64,000 nt of DNA from Siphonodentalium dalli (lineage: Eukaryota; Mollusca; Scaphopoda; Gadilida; Siphonodentaliidae). Under the pieces are notes generated by a model. It was not told where the DNA came from and did no database searches. It saw only the letters and a list, made by a program, of their open reading frames with translations. Both the position numbers and the translations under genes were made by a program. Location: assembly GCA_032622095.1 (NCBI GenBank), contig CP136063.1, forward strand, positions 27,654,987 through 27,718,986, given 5' to 3'. Below, in pieces: positions 1-12,457 of this stretch (its first letter is position 1; the number at the start of each line of letters is the position of its first letter).

Positions 1-947
1 AAACCATAATTAAACATCGATATTTAACCTTGAGTTATTCATGACGAGCATTGATGATCTGTTCTGGAGAAAATAATTAATGATCGGTATTTAACCTGGA
101 GTTATTCATGACGGGCACTGATTATCTGTTCTGGAGTCCATAATTAAACATCGATATTTAACCTTGAGTTATTCAAAACGGGTAATGATTATCTGTTCTG
201 GAGACCGTAACTAAAGATCGATATTTAACCTGGAGTTATTCATGACGACCACTGAGTTTCTGTTCTGGAGACCGTAACTAAAGATCGATATTTAACCTGG
301 AATTCCTCATGACGGGCACTGATTATCTGTTCTGGAGACCATAATTAAACATCGATATTTAGCCTGGAGTTCTGATCACGGGCACTGATTATCTGTTCTA
401 GAGACCATGATTAAACATCGATATTTAACCTTGAGTTATTCATAAGTGGCAATAATTATCTGTTCTGGATACCATAAATAAAGATCGATATTTAACATTG
501 AGTTATTCAAAACGGGCAACAATTATCTCTTCTGGAGACCGTAATTAAATAGCGATATTTAACCTGGAGTTATTCATGACGGGCACTGATTATCTGTTCA
601 GGAGACCATAATTAAACATCGATATTTGACCTGGAGTTCCTCATGGCGGGCACTGATTATATGTTCTGGAGCCCATTATTAAACATCGATATTTAACCTG
701 GAGTTCTCATGACGGACAATGATTATCTGTTCAGGAGACCATAATTAAACATCGATATTTACCCTGGAGTTATTCATGACGGGCACTGATTATCTGTTCT
801 GGTGACAGTATTTAAAGATCGATATTTGACCTGGAGTTATCATGACGGGCACTGAGTATCTGTTCTGGAGACGATAATTAAACATCGATATTTAACCTTG
901 AGTTATTCATGACGAGCACTGATTATATGGTCTGGAGACCATAATTA

Positions 948-1285
948 GTCCAGCGCTGTAAATTTTGTTATTGCATACTCCGAATGGGAAGAGTGATGCG
1001 GACCCGAATATACCACTTGTTTGTTTTTAGGCCGAATCGTTACCGACCTACAACCAGGACAAAAAATGACCTATTTATAGCATGAAATCTAAACGGTCTA
1101 AGCAAGATTGATACGGTACCAGATACGGTGGTATCCAGTAGTTACGATTCCAAAGTTTGACCACTCTAGTTTCAAAACAACCTGTCCAAAAGCGACCTCG
1201 CTTCAGGTGGGTTCAAACTTTTGACAAATTTCAAAAAATCAGACATCAAGATAAAAAAAAGTTGATAAGTGGATGTGATAGCTAA
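948..1285. repeat. 338-bp non-satellite insert in array 1, copy 1
   Basis: Here the satellite breaks after CCATAATTA and resumes at about GATCAGGCATTTAACCTGG. The segment in between does not match the 66-bp unit. It contains a locally palindromic stretch around TACGGTACCAGATACGGTGG and no long open frame. A nearly identical copy lies at 9208-9545 in the same satellite context, so the insert was present before the surrounding block was duplicated. I see no convincing terminal repeats or target duplication and cannot assign it to a transposon family. Confidence 0.85.
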
Positions 1286-4200
1286 TGATCAGGCATTTAA
1301 CCTGGAGTTCTCATGACGGGAAATGATTATTTGTTCTGGAGACCATAATTAAACGTCGATATATTACCTTGAATTGTTCATGACGGGCACTGATTATCTG
1401 TTCTGGAGACCGTAACTAAACATCGATATTTAACCTGGAGTTTTTCATGACGGGCAATGATTATCTGTTGTGGAGACCATAAGTAAACATCGATATGTAT
1501 CCTGCAGTAGTCATGGCGGACACTGGTTATCTGTTCTGGAGACCATAAGTAAACATCGATATTTAACCTTGAGTTATTCATAACGGGCACCGATTATCTG
1601 TTCTGGAAACCATAATTAAAGATCGATATTCATCCTTGAGTTATTCATGATGGAAACTGATTATCTGTTCTGGAGACCATAATTAAACATCGATATTTAA
1701 CCCGGAGTTCGCATGACGGGCAATGATTATCTGTTATGGACACCATGATTCAACATCAATGTCTAACCTGGAGTTCTCATGCCGGGCAATGATTATCCTT
1801 TCTGGAGATCATAATTAAACACCGATATTTGTACTGGAGTTCTCATGGCAGGCAATGATTATCTGTTCTGGAGATCATAATTAAACATCAATATATGTAC
1901 TGGAGTTCTCATGGCGGGCAAAGATTATCTGTTCTGGAGACCATAACTAAACATCAATATTTGTCCTGGAGTTCTCAGGGCGGGCAACGATTATCTGTTC
2001 TGGAGACCATAATTAAACATCGATATTTAACCTTGAGTTATTCATGACGAGCATTGATGATCTGTTCTGGAGAAAATAATTAATGATCGGTATTTAACCT
2101 GGAGTTATTCATGACGGGCACTGATTATCTGTTCTGGAGTCCATAATTAAATATCGATATTTAACCTGGACTTCCTCATGACGGGCACTGATTATCTGTT
2201 CTGGAGACCATAATTAAACATCGATATTTAACCTGTAGTTCGTCATGGCGGGCAATGATTATCTGTTGTGGAGACCATAAGTAAACATCGATATGTATCC
2301 TGCAGTAGTCATGGCGGACACTGGTTATCTGTTCTGGAGACCATAAGTAAACATCGATATTTAACCTTGAGTTATTCATAACGGGCACCGATTATCTGTT
2401 CTGGAAACCATAATTAAAGATCGATATTCATCCTTGAGTTATTCATGATGGAAACTGATTATCTGTTCTGGAGACCATAATTAAACATCGATATTTAACC
2501 CGGAGTTCGCATGACGGGCAATGATTATCTGTTATGGACACCATGATTCAACATCAATGTCTAACCTGGAGTTCTCATGCCGGGCAATGATTATCCTTTC
2601 TGGAGATCATAATTAAACACCGATATTTGTACTGGAGTTCTCGTGGCGGGCAATGATTATCTGTTCTGGAGATCATAATTAAACATCAATATTTGTACTG
2701 GAGTTCTCATGGCGGGCAATGATTATCTGTTCTGGAGACCATAACTAAACATCAATATTTGTCCTGGAGTTCTCAGGGCGGGAAACGATTATCTGTTCTG
2801 GAGACCATAATTAAACTTCAATATTTAACCTGGAGTTCTCATGACGGGCAGCGATTATCTGGTCTGGAAACCATAATTAAACATCGATATTTAACCTTGA
2901 GTTATTCATGACGAGCATTGATGATCTGTTCTGGAGAAAATAATTAATGATCGGTATTTAACCTGGAGTTATTCATGACGGGCACTGATTATCTGTTCTG
3001 GAGTCCATAATTAAATATCGATATTTAACCTGGAGTTCCTCATGACGGGCACTGATTATCTGTTCTGGAGACCATAATTAAACATCGATATTTAACCTGT
3101 AGTTCGTCATGGCGGGCAATGATTATCTGCTCTGGAGACCACAATTAAACATCGATATTTAACCTTGAGTTGTTCATGACGGGTACTGATTATCTGTTCT
3201 GGAGACCATAATTAAACATCGATATTTAACCTGGAGTTCTCATGACGGGCAATCAGGATCTGTTCTGGAGACCATAATTAAACATTGATATTTAACCTGT
3301 AGTTCTCATGACGGGCACTGATTATCTGGTCTGGAAATCATAATTAAACATCGACATTTAACCTGGAGTTATTCATAACGGGCAATGATTATCTGTTCTG
3401 GAGACCATAATTAAAGATCGATATTATACCTTGAGTTATTCATAACGGGCAATGATTATCTGTTCTGTGGACCGTAATTAAATATCGATATTTATCCTGG
3501 AGTTATTCATGACGGGCACTGATTATCTGTTCAGGAGATCATAATTAAACATCGATATTTAACCTGGAATTCGTCACGATGGGCAGTGATTATCAGTTCT
3601 GGAGACCATAACTAAACACCGATATTTAACCTGGAGTTCTCATGACGGGCACAGATTATCTGTTCTGGAGACCATAATTAAACATCGATATTTAACCTGT
3701 AGTTCTCATGACGGGCACAGATTATCTGTTCTGGAGACCGCAATTAAAGATTGATATTTAACCTGGAGTTCTCATTACGGACACTGATTATCTGTTCTGG
3801 AGACCATAATTAAACATTGATTTTTAACCTGTAGTTCTCATGACGGGCACTGATTATCTGGTCTGGAAACAATAATTAAACATCGATATTTAACCTGGAG
3901 TTATTCATAACGGGCAATGATTATCTGTTCTGGAGACCATAATTAAACATCGATATTTAACCTTGAGTTACTCAAAACGGGCAATGATTACCTGTTCTGG
4001 AGACCGAAATTAAATATCGATAATTAACCTGGAGTTATTCATGGCGGGCACTGACTATCTGTTCAGGAGACCATAATTAAACATCGATATTTAACCTGCA
4101 GTTATTCATAACGGGCAATGATTATCTGTACTGGGGACCATAATTAAACATCGACATTTAACCTGGAGTTATCATGATGGGCACTGATTACCTGTTCTGG

Positions 4201-7200
4201 GGACCATAATTAAACATCGATATTTAACCAGGAGTTATTCATAACGGGCAATGATTACCTGTTCAGGAGACCATAATGAAACATGGATATTTAACCTTGA
4301 GTTATTCATGACGGGCACTGATTATCTGTTCTGGAGACCATAATTAAATATCGATATTTAACCTGGAGTTCCTCATGACGGGCACTGATTATCTGTTCTG
4401 GAGACCATAATTAAACATCGATATTTAACCTGTAGTTCGTCATGGCGGGCAATGATTATCTGTTGTGGAGACCATAAGTAAACATCGATATGTATCCTGC
4501 AGTAGTCATGGCGGACACTGGTTATCTGTTCTGGAGACCATAAGTAAACATCGATATTTAACCTTGAGTTATTCATAACGGGCACCGATTTTCTGTTCAG
4601 GAAACCATAATTAAAGATCGATATTCATCCTTGAGTTATTCATGATGGAAACTGATTATCTGTTCTGGAGACCATAATTAAACATCGATATTTAACCCGG
4701 AGTTCGCATGACGGGCAATGATTATCTGTTATGGACACCATGATTCAACATCAATGTCTAACCTGGAGTTCTCATGCCGGGCAATGATTATCCTTTCTGG
4801 AGATCATAATTAAACACCGATATTTGTACTGGAGTTCTCATGGCGGGCAATGATTATCTGTTCTGGAGAACATAATTAAACATCGATATTTAACCTGTAG
4901 TTCGTCATGGCGGGCAATGATTATCTGTTGTGGAGACCATAAGTAAACATCGATATGTATCCTGCAGTAGTCATGGCGGACACTGGTTATCTGTTCTGGA
5001 GACCATAAGTAAACATCGATATTTAACCTTGAGTTATTCATAACGGGCACCGATTTTCTGTTCAGGAAACCATAATTAAAGATCGATATTCATCCTTGAG
5101 TTATTCATGATGGAAACTGATTATCTGTTCTGGAGACCATAATTAAACATCGATATTTAACCCGGAGTTCGCATGACGGGCAATGATTATCTGTTATGGA
5201 CACCATGATTCAACATCAATGTCTAACCTGGAGTTCTCATGCCGGGCAATGATTATCCTTTCTGGAGATCATAATTAAACACCGATATTTGTACTGGAGT
5301 TCTCATGGCGGGCAATGATTATCTGTTCTGGAGACCACAATTAAACATCGATATTTAACCTTGAGTTGTTCATGACGGGTACTGATTATCTGCTCTGGAG
5401 ACCACAATTAAACATCGATATTTAACCTTGAGTTGTTCATGACGGGTACTGATTATCTGTTCTGGAGACCATGATTAAACATCGATATTTAACCTGGAGT
5501 TCTCATGACGGGAAATCAGGATCTGTTCTGGAGACCATAATTAAACATTGATATTTAACCTGTAGTTCCCATGACGGGCACTGATTATCTGGTGTGGAAA
5601 CCATAATTAAACATCGACATTTAACCTGGAGTTATTCATAACGGGCAATGATTATCTGTTCTGGAGACCATAATTAAAGATCGATATTATGCCTTGAGTT
5701 ATTCATAACGGGAAATGATTTTCTGTTCTGGGGACCGTAATTAAATATCGATATTTATCCTGGAGTTATTCATGACGGGCACTGATTATCTGTTCAGGAG
5801 ATCATAATTAAACATCGATATTTAACCTGGAATTCGCCACGATGGGCAGTGATTTTCTGTTCTGGAGACCACAACTAAACATCGATATTTAACCTGGAGT
5901 TCTCATGACGAGCACTGATTATCTGTTCTGGAGACCGCAATTAAAGATCGATATTTAACCTGGAGTTCTCATTACGGACACTGATTATCTGTTCTGGAGA
6001 CCATAATTAAACATTGATATTTAACCTGTAGTTCTTATGACGGGCACTGATTATCTGGTCTGGAAACCATAATTAAACATCGATATTTAACCTGGAGTTA
6101 TTCATAACGGGAAATGGTTATCTGTTCTGGAGACCATAATTAAACATCGATATTTAACCTTGAGTTACTCAAAACGGGCAATGATTACCTGTTCTGGAGA
6201 CCGAAATTAAATATCGATAATTAACCTGGAGTTATTCATGGCGGGCACTGACTATCTGTTCAGGAGACCATAATTAAACATCGATATTTAACCTGCAGTT
6301 ATTCATAACGGGCAATGATTATCTGTTCTGGGAACCATAATTAAACATCGACATTTAACCTGGAGTTATCATGATGGGCACTGATTACCTGTTCTGGGGA
6401 CCATAATTAAACATCGATATTTAACCTGGAGTTATTCATAACGGGCAATGATTACCTGTTCAGGAGACCATAATGAAACATCGATATTTAACTTTGAGTT
6501 ATTCACGACGGGCAGTGATTATCTGTTCTGGAGACCATAATTAAACATCGATATTTAGCTTGGAGTTCTCATGACGGGCAATGATTATCTGTTCTGGAGA
6601 CCATAATTAAACATCGATATTTAACCTGGAGTTATTCATAACGGGCAATGATTATCTGCTCTGGAGACCACAATTAAACATCGATATTTAACCTTGAGTT
6701 ATTCATGACGGGTACTGATTATCTGTTCTGGAGACCATAATTAAACATCGATATTTAACCTGGAGTTCTCATGACGGGCAATCAGGATCTGTTCTGGAGA
6801 CCATAATTAAACATTGATATTTAACCTGTAGTTCTCATGACGGGCAATGATTATCTGGTCTGGAAACCATAATTAAACATCGACATTTAATCTGGAGTTA
6901 TTCATAACGGGCAATGATTATCTGTTCTGGAGACCATAATTAAAGATCGATATTATACCTTGAGTTTTTCATAACGGGCAATGATTATCTGTTCTGGAGA
7001 CCATAATTAAACATCGATATTTAACCTGGAGTTATTCATAACGGGCAATGATTATCTGTTCTAGAGACCATAACTAAACATCGATATTTAACCTGGAGAT
7101 CTCATTACGGGCAATGATTATATGTTCTGGAGCCAATATTAAACATCGATATTTAACCTGGATTTCCCATGACCGGCACCGATTATCTGTTCTGGAGACA

Positions 7201-8260
7201 ATAACTAAATATCAATATTTAACCTGGAGTTCTCATGACCAGCAATGATTACCTGTTCTGGAGACAATAATTAAACATCGATATTTAACCTTGAGTTATT
7301 CAAAACGGGCAATGATTATATGTTCTGGAGACCGTAATTAAATATCGATATCTAACCTGGAGTTCTCATTACGGGCACTGATTATCTGTTCTGGAGACCA
7401 TATCTAAAATATCGATATTTAACCTGGAGTTATTCATGACGGGCACTGATTATCTGTTCTGGAGTCCATAATTAAACATCGATATTTAACCTGGAGTTAT
7501 TCATAACGGGCAATGATCATTTGTTCTTGAGACCATAATTAAAGATCGATATTTAACCTTGAGTTATTCAAAACGGGTAATGATTATCTGTTCTGGAGAC
7601 AATAATTAAACAGCGATATTTAACCTGAAGTTCCTCATGACGGGCACTTTATTATCCGTTCTGGAGACCATAATTAAACATCGATATTTAATCTGGAGTT
7701 CCTCACGACGGGCAGTGATTATCTGTTATGGAGACCATAATCAAACATCGATATTTAATCTGGAGTTCTCATGACGGGCACTGATAATCTTTTCTGGAGA
7801 CCATATCTAAAATATCGATATTTAGCCTGGAGTTATTCATGACGGGCACTGATTACCTGTCCTGGAGACCATAATTAAACATCGATATTTAACCTGGAGT
7901 TCTCATGACGGCACTGATTATCTGTTCTGGGGACCATAACTAAATATCGATATTTAACCTGGAGTTATTCGTGACGGGCACTGATTATCTGTTCTGGATA
8001 TCGTAATTTAAGATTGATATTTAACTTGGAGTTCTCATGACGGGCACTGATTATCTGTCCTGGAGACCATAATTAAACATCGATATTTAACCTGGAGTTC
8101 TCATGACGGGCACTGATTATCTGTCCTGGAGACCATAATTAAACATCGATATTTAACCTGGAGTTCTCATGACGGCACTGATTATCTGTTCTGGAGATCG
8201 TAATTTAAGATTGATATTTAACTTGGAGTTCTCATGACGGGCAATGATTATCTGGTCTGG

Positions 8261-9720
8261 AAACCATAATTAAACATCGATATTTAACCTTGAGTTATTC
8301 ATGACGAGCATTGATGATCTGTTCTGGAGAAAATAATTAATGATCGGTATTTAACCTGGAGTTATTCATGACGGGCACTGATTATCTGTTCTGGAGTCCA
8401 TAATTAAACATCGATATTTAACCTTGAGTTATTCAAAACGGGTAATGATTATCTGTTCTGGAGACCGTAACTAAAGATCGATATTTAACCTGGAGTTATT
8501 CATGACGACCACTGATTATCTGTTCAGGAGACCATAATTAAACATCGATATTTAACCTGGAGTTCCTCATGACGGGCACTGATTATCTGTTCTGGAGACC
8601 ATAATTAAACATCAATATTTAGCCTGGAGTTCTGATCACGGGCACTGATTATCTGTTCTAGAGACCATGATTAAACATCGATATTTAACCTTGAGTTATT
8701 CATAAGTGGCAATAATTATCTGTTCTGGATACCATAAATAAAGATCGATATTTGACATTGAGTTATTCAAAACGGGCAACAATTATCTGTTCTGGAGACC
8801 GTAATTAAATAGCGATATTTAACCTGGAGTTATTCATGACGGGCACTGATTATCTGTTCAGGAGACCATAATTAAACATCGATATTTAACCTGGAGTTCC
8901 TCATGACGGGCACTGATTATATGTTCTGGAGCCCATAATTAAACATCGATATTTAACCTGGAGTTCTCATGACGGACAATGATTATCTGTTCAGGAGACC
9001 ATAATTAAACATCGATATTTAACCTGGAGTTATTCATGACGGGCACTGATTATCTGTTCTGGTGACACTATTTAAAGATCGATATTTGACCTGGTGTTAT
9101 CATGACGGGCACTGAGTATCTGTTCTGGAGATGATAATTAAACATCGATATTTAACCTTGAGTTATTCATGACGAGCACTGATTATATGGTCTGGAGACC
9201 ATAATTAGTCCAGCGCTGTAAATTTTGTTATTGCATGCTCCGAATGGGAAGAGTGATGCAGACCCGAATATACCACTTGTTAGTTTTTAGGTCGAACTGT
9301 TACCGACCTACAACCAGGACAAAAAATGACCTATTTATAGCATGAAATATAAACGGTCTAAGCAAGATTGATACGGTACCAGATACGGTGGTATCCAGTA
9401 GTTACGATTCCAAAGTTTGACCACTCTAGTTTCAAAACAACCTGTCCAAAAGCGACCTCGCTTCAGGTGGGTTCAAACTTTTGACAAATTTAAAAAAATC
9501 AGACATCAAGATAAAAAGAGTTGATAAGTGGATGTGATAGCTAATGATCAGGCATTTAACCTGGAGTTCTCATGACGGGTAATGATTATTTGTTCTGGAG
9601 ACCATAATTAAACGTCGATATATTACCTTGAATTGTTCATGACGGGCACTGATTATCTGTTCTGGAGACCGTAACTAAACATCGATATTTAACCTGGAGT
9701 TTTTCATGACGGGGACTGAT
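8261..9720 (+). repeat. Higher-order duplication of 1-1460 within satellite array 1
   Basis: Starting at AAACCATAATTAAACATCGA, this block repeats the first 1.46 kb of the window at a constant offset of 8260 bases, including the 338-bp insert. The match weakens after about 9720, where the copy carries an extra unit relative to 1460-1500. The block marks a large and fairly recent duplication inside the array. Confidence 0.85.
9208..9545. repeat. 338-bp non-satellite insert in array 1, copy 2
   Basis: This is a near-identical copy of 948-1285, offset by 8260 bases, with a handful of substitutions and small length changes in an A-run. It shares both satellite junctions with copy 1, which shows it was copied with its flanks rather than inserted independently. 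Confidence 0.85.
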
Positions 9721-10950
9721 TATCAGTTCTGGAGACCATAATTACACATCGATATTTAACCCGGAGTTCTCATGACGGGCAATGTGGAGACCATAAGTAA
9801 ACATCGATATGTATCCTGCAGTAGTCATGGCGGACACTGGTTATCTGTTCTGGAGACCATAAGTAAACATCGATATTTAACCTTGAGTTATTCATAACGG
9901 GCACCGATTATCTGTTCTGGAAACCATAATTAAAGATCGATATTCATCCTTGAGTTATTCATGATGGAAACTGATTATCTGTTCTGGAGACCATAATTAA
10001 ACATCGATATTTAACCCGGAGTTCGCATGACGGGCAATGATTATCTGTTATGGACACCATGATTCAACATCAATGTCTAACCTGGAGTTCTCATGCCGGG
10101 CAATGATTATCCTTTCTGGAGATCATAATTAAACACCGATATTTGTACTGGAGTTCTCATGGCGGGCAATGATTATCTGTTCTGGAGATCATAATTAAAC
10201 ATCAATATTTGTACTGGAGTTCTCATGGCGGGCAATGATTATCTGTTCTGGAGACCATAACTAAACATCAATATTTGTCCTGGAGTTCTCAGGGCGGGCA
10301 ACGATTATCTGTTCTGGAGACCATAACTAAACATCGATATTTAACCCGGAGTTCCCATGACGGGAAATGATTATCTGTTCTGGAGACCATAATTAAACAC
10401 CGATATTTAACCTTGAGTTATTCATGAGGGCAATAATTATCTGTTCTGGAGATCATAATTGAGCAGCGATGTGTATCCTGGAGTTCCCTTGACGGGCAAT
10501 GATTATCTGTTCTGGAGACCATAATTAAACATCGATATTTATCCTGGAGTTCGCATGGCGGGCAATGATAATCTGTTCTGGAGTCCATAATTAATCATCG
10601 ATATTCAACCTGGAGTTCTCATGGCGGGCAATGGATATCTGTTCTGAAGAGCATAATTAAACAGCGATGTCTATCCTGGTGTTCTCATGACGGGCAATGA
10701 TTATCTGTTCTGGAGATCATAATTAAACATCGATGTTTAATCTGGAGTTATTCACGACGGGCAATGATTATCTGTTCTGGAGACCACAATTTAACAGCGA
10801 TATGTATCCTGTAGTTATTCATGACGGGCAATGATTATCTGTTCTGGAGACCATAATTAATCAGCGACATGTATCCTGGCGTGCGCATGCTGTGCAATGA
10901 TTATTTCAAATCATATAACCTTCTGTTCTGGGACCATAACTTAACATCGA

Positions 10951-11421
10951 TTTTTATTTAAATGTTGATGATCATAAGTTGACAGTCGACATGAATTTTC
11001 GCCATGCTGCTATTAACTAATGAGTGCAGGTGTCAAATGAAGTCCAGTGTCGATCACAGAGGTATCATTTAATTGGTATATTGGGTTATTGGTTTTCTGT
11101 CCGTCTATTACGTCTATTAGACATCTCAGTCATGGTTTATCTGATCTCAAGTGATATGAATCATGCGTATACTGGATTACATGTGGCTCATCATATGTTC
11201 ATCCGTACGTCCGTACGTACGTCCGAGCAGATATGTGACGGCAAGTTATCAAATCTGAATGAAATTTGATATGGCTGTTGGTCATTCAATTCAGCGTAAG
11301 TATTGTTATACATGTATGTCTACCACCTATGTTTGCGTGTTTTTCGGCCAAAAGTTCATGCAGGTTGATATTCAGCTTGTTATCAATATCACTGAGCAGT
11401 ATTACTATTATACTTTTATAG
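10951..11421 (+). other. Satellite-to-gene junction and intron upstream of cassette 1
   Basis: The satellite ends at ATAACTTAACATCGAT and passes into single-copy-like sequence that is clearly homologous to 51812-52247, including the GCCATGCTGCTATTA segment and the CGTCCGTAC-rich stretch. The last 90 bases carry the motif found upstream of the other cassettes: TTTCGGCCAAAAGTTCATG, then a pyrimidine/A-rich run ending in TTTTATAG. I read it as intron. Short open frames here have no protein character. Confidence 0.6.
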
Positions 11422-11565
11422 GTTTCGGAACTCGGGGACATGGATGTATCAGTTATACACCGCCTACATTTACAGACAGTGATTAATTTTCAGCATAGAA
11501 TTATATCAATACTGAGGGAACTGGGGAGAACTCTCGGTGAGGCAATTGCGCTGCGACCAACAGCA
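11422..11565 (+). CDS. Cassette exon 1, unit 1 (candidate internal exon, unknown protein)
   Basis: This 144-base exon encodes 48 residues and is phase 0 at both ends. The acceptor is TACTTTTATAG and the donor is GCA|GTAAGTA. The peptide starts VSELGDMDV and ends LGEAIALRPTA; it contains no cysteine and looks helical. The paralogous exon at 52248-52391 has exactly the same length, frame and splice sites, which is the main support that it is real. The two peptides share about 20 of 48 residues. The flanking introns are better conserved than the exon. I recognise no domain family. It may instead be a pseudo-exon of a decayed gene. The start codon, signal sequence and remaining exons were not found. 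Confidence 0.6.
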
Positions 11566-12457
11566 GTAAGTATATATTGTATACCGGCTGGTGTACGTCA
11601 TATAGGGTCATCAGTATACGTGCACATAGTTTAATGTTATCTAAACATATTCCTTATTCGTGCTTCAATTAAGTCAGTACTATATGTCACGATCCGTGCG
11701 CAAATTATAACTGAGTCAAAAATAATACGATTCAAACAAGGAACATATATGCGCTATATACTAAGTATATAATCAATATGTATCATGTAAACTTCAAAGT
11801 GGTATTCCTGACGTTAGCTGTCTGTCGATGGCTGTTGAGGTAATTTCATTTAGTTCTATTTTAGTTATGCTAAATATAAATATATAAATCATATATAAGC
11901 ATATGATAACTATGATTTGACCAGAGTGTGAAATATATATAACTGCGTGACAATTAGCCATTGCGCGAGATTTTTATAGTGTAGTGGACTTTGCATATGC
12001 TTTATTTATTATGTGCTTGACAGGCATCACTTGACTTTCACGGACATAATTTTGTCAATTTTGAAAGATTCCAAACAGAGTGCGCGAATTCAAAGTTCGC
12101 GACTAAAAACTGAGCGAAACTCAATGCTAAATTATAAACATAATGTATATTGCATACATACATATGAACATTTATGCATGGTTGCAGGCTAATGTTTGTG
12201 GAACCCATTCATGCCTTTGATACAAACCCTAGTATATCAGGGAAATGTTCGGAGCATTATAGAGTCTATAGTTTTGAGGATTTAAAGGAACAACAATTAA
12301 TTTGATAAAGAATACTCAATAACTGGACGATTTGGCGTATGGTTATCAACTTATAGCCACACATGTCTTTCGTTGAAACTAGATGAATATGATGCATCAT
12401 GAGTGACCGATATGTGTTACCACGTCATAATGCCTGAAGGAAAGAACATAGACACAC
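11566..12457 (+). other. Intron downstream of cassette 1
   Basis: This sequence begins with the donor GTAAGTATATATTG and aligns closely with 52392-53268, for example in TTAAGTCAGTACTATATGTCACGAT and AACTGAGTCAAAAAT (described in parts). It carries the module motif ATAATGTATATTGCATAC, then AACCCATTCATGCC, also seen near 20.65, 28.61, 52.93 and 55.15 kb. Homology to unit 2 ends near GACACACCA, where the 2.1-kb tandem array begins. I see no gene in it. Confidence 0.6.

Larger units (their letters stand above)
1..10950. repeat. 66-bp satellite array 1
   Basis: This is a head-to-tail array of a 66-bp unit (67 bp in variants with TTATTCATG in place of TTCTCATG). Its landmarks are GATTATCTGTTCTGGAGACC, ATAATTAAACATCGATATTT and AACCTGGAGTT. 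The sequence continues into the left edge of the window, so the array is cut. Units differ by scattered substitutions, and blocks of several units recur as higher-order repeats; for example the variant CCTGCAGTAGTCATGGCGG occurs at 1501, 2299, 4496, 4961 and 9815. Two copies of a non-satellite segment interrupt the array. Because 66 is divisible by three, open frames of about 70 codons run through several units; these are repeat artefacts. Confidence 0.97.

Noticed and set aside
1378-5050. Four nearly identical 70-codon minus-strand frames that look like a small gene family
   Set aside because: They start at non-ATG codons and simply read through three 66-bp satellite units; the 'protein' repeat is the 22-codon satellite period.
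1-10950. Regular repeats with variable parts, superficially like a CRISPR array
   Set aside because: The whole 66-bp period is repeated with no unique spacers, and the sequence is clearly eukaryotic with introns and LINEs.
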